Source: Mycobacterium sp. ACS1612 (GTDB taxonomy: Bacteria > Actinomycetota > Actinomycetes > Mycobacteriales > Mycobacteriaceae). From it: 64,000 bases of DNA. The DNA lies in contig NZ_LZHZ01000025.1 of the NCBI RefSeq assembly GCF_001667505.1, positions 1-64,000 of the forward strand. Reading direction: 5' to 3'. Shown one piece after another: positions 62,325 to 64,000 of this stretch (position 1 is the first letter of the stretch; every line of letters begins with the position of its first letter). The notes under the pieces are model-generated. The model was not told the origin of the DNA and ran no database searches. It saw nothing but the letters and a program-made list of their open reading frames with translations. The translations under genes were made by a program, and so were the position numbers.

Positions 62325-63352
62325 GTGAACTCCAGTTCGCGGTCGGCCGGCGCGAAATAGGCCTCGACGTCGGCAGTGGTGACGGCCGCCAATGACGCAG
62401 GCGACCACTTCGGGTTGCGGTCCTTGTCGATGACCTGTGCCCGGATACCCTCTACTAGATCATGTGAGCGCGCCGCGCCGCACGACGTCCGATATTCCTG
62501 GCGCAACACATCTTCGAGCGTGTCGAGCTTGGCGGCGCGGCGGATGGCCTGCAGCGCCACAGACACCGAGATGGGGGAGCGGCTGGCGATCAGGTCGGCG
62601 GCGGCAGCGCCGGCGTCGTGGCTGCGCAGCGTCGCGATGATGTCTTCGGGGGTGTCGCCGGCGTAGCACTGGTCGATCCAGTCCCGCTGTGCCAGTAGCT
62701 GACTCGGCGGCGGCTCCTGGGCATAGGCGTTGAGCGCCGCGTCGACGCCGTCGGCGACAATCGCGTCCTTGAACGCGGGCAGCTTGTCGTGCGGCACGAA
62801 ATGGTCGGCGAAGCCGAGCGCGATCGCGTCGGCGCCGTCGAAGTTGGCGCCCGTCAGCGCGGCGTGCAGACCGAGCAGCCCGGGTGCGCGCGACAGGATC
62901 AACGTGCCACCCACGTCGGGGATCAGACCGATGCCCACTTCGGGCATGGCCATCTTGGTGGTGTCGGTGACGACACGGACGCTGCCGTGCGCGCTGATTC
63001 CGACGCCGCCGCCCATCACGATGCCGTCCATCAGCGCGACATAGGGCTTGCGGTAGCGGCCGATCTTCGCGTTGAGCTGGTACTCGTCGTACCAGAACCG
63101 CCGCGCCTCGGCGCCGTCGCCGCGCACGCTGTGGTAGATCGCCACGACGTCGCCGCCCGCGCACAGCCCGCGTTCACCGGCGCCGGACACTACGACCGCG
63201 CGAACGGCGTGGTGGTGCTCCCACTCGGTGAGCACTTGCGACATGGTGAGGGCCATCGCATGGGTCAGCGAGTTGATCACCCTGGGGCGGTTGAGGGTGA
63301 TCAGGCCGACCCCGTTCTCGACAGTTACTAGGACATCCTCGTTTTCCGCCAC
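62321..63352 (-). CDS. echA9: Enoyl-CoA hydratase/3-hydroxyisobutyryl-CoA hydrolase EchA9-like
   Basis: 343 aa from GTG 63352; TAGATT ends 8 nt upstream, so probably leaderless. Longer than EchA8, as in HIBYL-CoA hydrolases. [22 protein letters not shown] (in parts [15 protein letters not shown]) and [13 protein letters not shown] at about 109-121, with [15 protein letters not shown] (about 136-150) containing the catalytic Glu; the C-terminal helical extension is typical of the hydrolases. It probably acts in valine degradation. First gene of the echA9-echA8 operon, divergent from the Bax-inhibitor family gene. Confidence 0.92.
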   Translation of the reverse strand: MAENEDVLVTVENGVGLITLNRPRVINSLTHAMALTMSQVLTEWEHHHAVRAVVVSGAGERGLCAGGDVVAIYHSVRGDGAEARRFWYDEYQLNAKIGRYRKPYVALMDGIVMGGGVGISAHGSVRVVTDTTKMAMPEVGIGLIPDVGGTLILSRAPGLLGLHAALTGANFDGADAIALGFADHFVPHDKLPAFKDAIVADGVDAALNAYAQEPPPSQLLAQRDWIDQCYAGDTPEDIIATLRSHDAGAAAADLIASRSPISVSVALQAIRRAAKLDTLEDVLRQEYRTSCGAARSHDLVEGIRAQVIDKDRNPKWSPASLAAVTTADVEAYFAPADRELEFT

Positions 63353-63510
63353 GCTTACGCAATCTAGATCCTCACCCGCTGCGCGCCAGCGCCGGGTAGG
63401 GTTTCCTGTGAACTAGCTGGGAGGTTTTTTCGGGAACCGGCAGCAGGTAGTCGATCGTTGAGAGTTTGTTCGCCAACTTGTCGAACCACAGCACAGGAGA
63501 GGAACCGACG

Positions 63511-64000
63511 GTGCGGGAGACCAGCAACCCGGTATTTCGATCCCTGCCCAAGACGCAGGGCGGTTACGCGCAATTCGGTACCGGAGCCGCCGGCTACGGT
63601 GCGCAGGCGGTACATGCCGATCCATACGCAGGCGCCTATCCGGAGCAGCGACAGGCGGGCGTTGCTCGGCCGCTGACCATCGATGACGTCGTCACCAAGA
63701 CCGGCATCACGCTCGCCGTGCTGACGGCAGTGGCGGTGGTGTCGTACTTCGTTGTCGACCAGAACCTGTCGCTCGCGGCGCCGTTCGCCTTCGTCGGCGC
63801 GATCGGTGGCCTCGTGCTCGTGCTGATCGCGATGTTCGGGCGCAAGCAGGACAACCCGGCGATCGTTCTGAGCTACGCCGCGCTCGAGGGGCTGTTCCTT
63901 GGCTCGATCTCGTATCTGATGGCCAATTTCGCGGTCCAGGGCATCAGCGCCGGAGCGTTGATCAGCCAGGCTGTCGTCGGCACCTTCGGCGTGTTCTTCG
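63511..64000 (+). CDS. Bax inhibitor-1/YccA-family membrane protein, 3' end outside the window
   Basis: GTG 63511 (GGAGAGG upstream), 163 codons visible, then it leaves the right edge. Residues 1-55 are a hydrophilic cytoplasmic arm (RETSNPVFRSLPKTQGGY, DPYAGAYPEQ). Membrane helices at about 68-88, 94-114, 124-142 and from about 152; PLTIDDVVTKTGITLAV and VLSYAALEGLFLGSISY are diagnostic of the BI-1 family in actinobacteria. Likely role: membrane ion (Ca/H) leak or stress protection. From memory it matches Rv1072. Confidence 0.9.
   Translation, partial: MRETSNPVFRSLPKTQGGYAQFGTGAAGYGAQAVHADPYAGAYPEQRQAGVARPLTIDDVVTKTGITLAVLTAVAVVSYFVVDQNLSLAAPFAFVGAIGGLVLVLIAMFGRKQDNPAIVLSYAALEGLFLGSISYLMANFAVQGISAGALISQAVVGTFGVFF

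Overview
The window is chromosomal DNA from a high-GC actinobacterium, almost certainly a mycobacterium and probably a rapid grower of the Mycolicibacterium type. The evidence is family content: an antigen-85-type mycolyltransferase, a DUF732 protein, a DUF3349-like microprotein, an LpqV-like lipoprotein, an EmbR-like regulator, an Ltp1-like thiolase, EchA8/EchA9, a PGRS glycine-rich protein, and many GTG/TTG or apparently leaderless starts. From memory, the right part (DUF427 gene at 24.9 kb, beta-propeller at 33 kb, DapB-like gene at 48.6 kb, then 52-64 kb) follows the order Rv1056-Rv1072 of M. tuberculosis with many insertions; this could not be checked here.

Layout. 0-2.4 kb: the 3'-truncated copy of an exported beta-helix protein gene, tRNA-Leu(UAA) and a small secreted Cys/His protein. 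2.8-6.3 kb: a translationally coupled glycosyltransferase, aminosugar (glucosamine-type) kinase and SIS-domain trio. 6.3-14.3 kb: a sparse patch of single redox and hydrolase genes with 400-700 bp gaps (cupin, YjbR-like, nitroreductase, second peptide deformylase, PEP-mutase-like, AhpD-like, DUF3500). 14.3-17.1 kb: F420/flavin luciferase-like oxidoreductases, including a CE1758/CE1759-type monooxygenase-reductase pair. 17.9-24.9 kb: an envelope-oriented cluster with a triple-LysM esterase fusion, a peptidoglycan amidase, an HPP membrane protein, an exported DUF4185 protein and an antigen-85-like esterase.

26.4-32.6 kb holds the most system-like unit: an NCS1 permease divergent from a LysR regulator, followed by FMO, RidA-like, DUF1028 and M20 amidohydrolase genes joined by 4-bp ATGA overlaps. 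It looks like a regulated uptake and degradation pathway for a nitrogen compound. 33-40 kb: a beta-propeller protein, a DctS/DctR-type two-component system, a DUF2510 protein, a hydrolase, a 45-residue DUF3349-like microprotein with a strong terminator, and dctA. 40-42.7 kb: TetR with tandem operators controlling two SDR genes, flanked by two paralogous small secreted proteins. 43-52 kb: Ltp1-like thiolase, DUF732, EmbR-like regulator, an MBL/SDR operon divergent from a LysR gene, a DapB-like dehydrogenase, a bicupin, an SDR and a decayed zinc alcohol dehydrogenase.

52-64 kb: glutamine amidotransferase, secreted HAD phosphatase, two patatins, LpqV-like lipoprotein, a PGRS protein without a PE domain, cysteine dioxygenase plus rhodanese, a membrane alpha/beta hydrolase, echA8, echA9 and the start of a Bax-inhibitor-1 family gene that leaves the window. 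No integrase, transposase, prophage, CRISPR array, rRNA or plasmid feature was seen.
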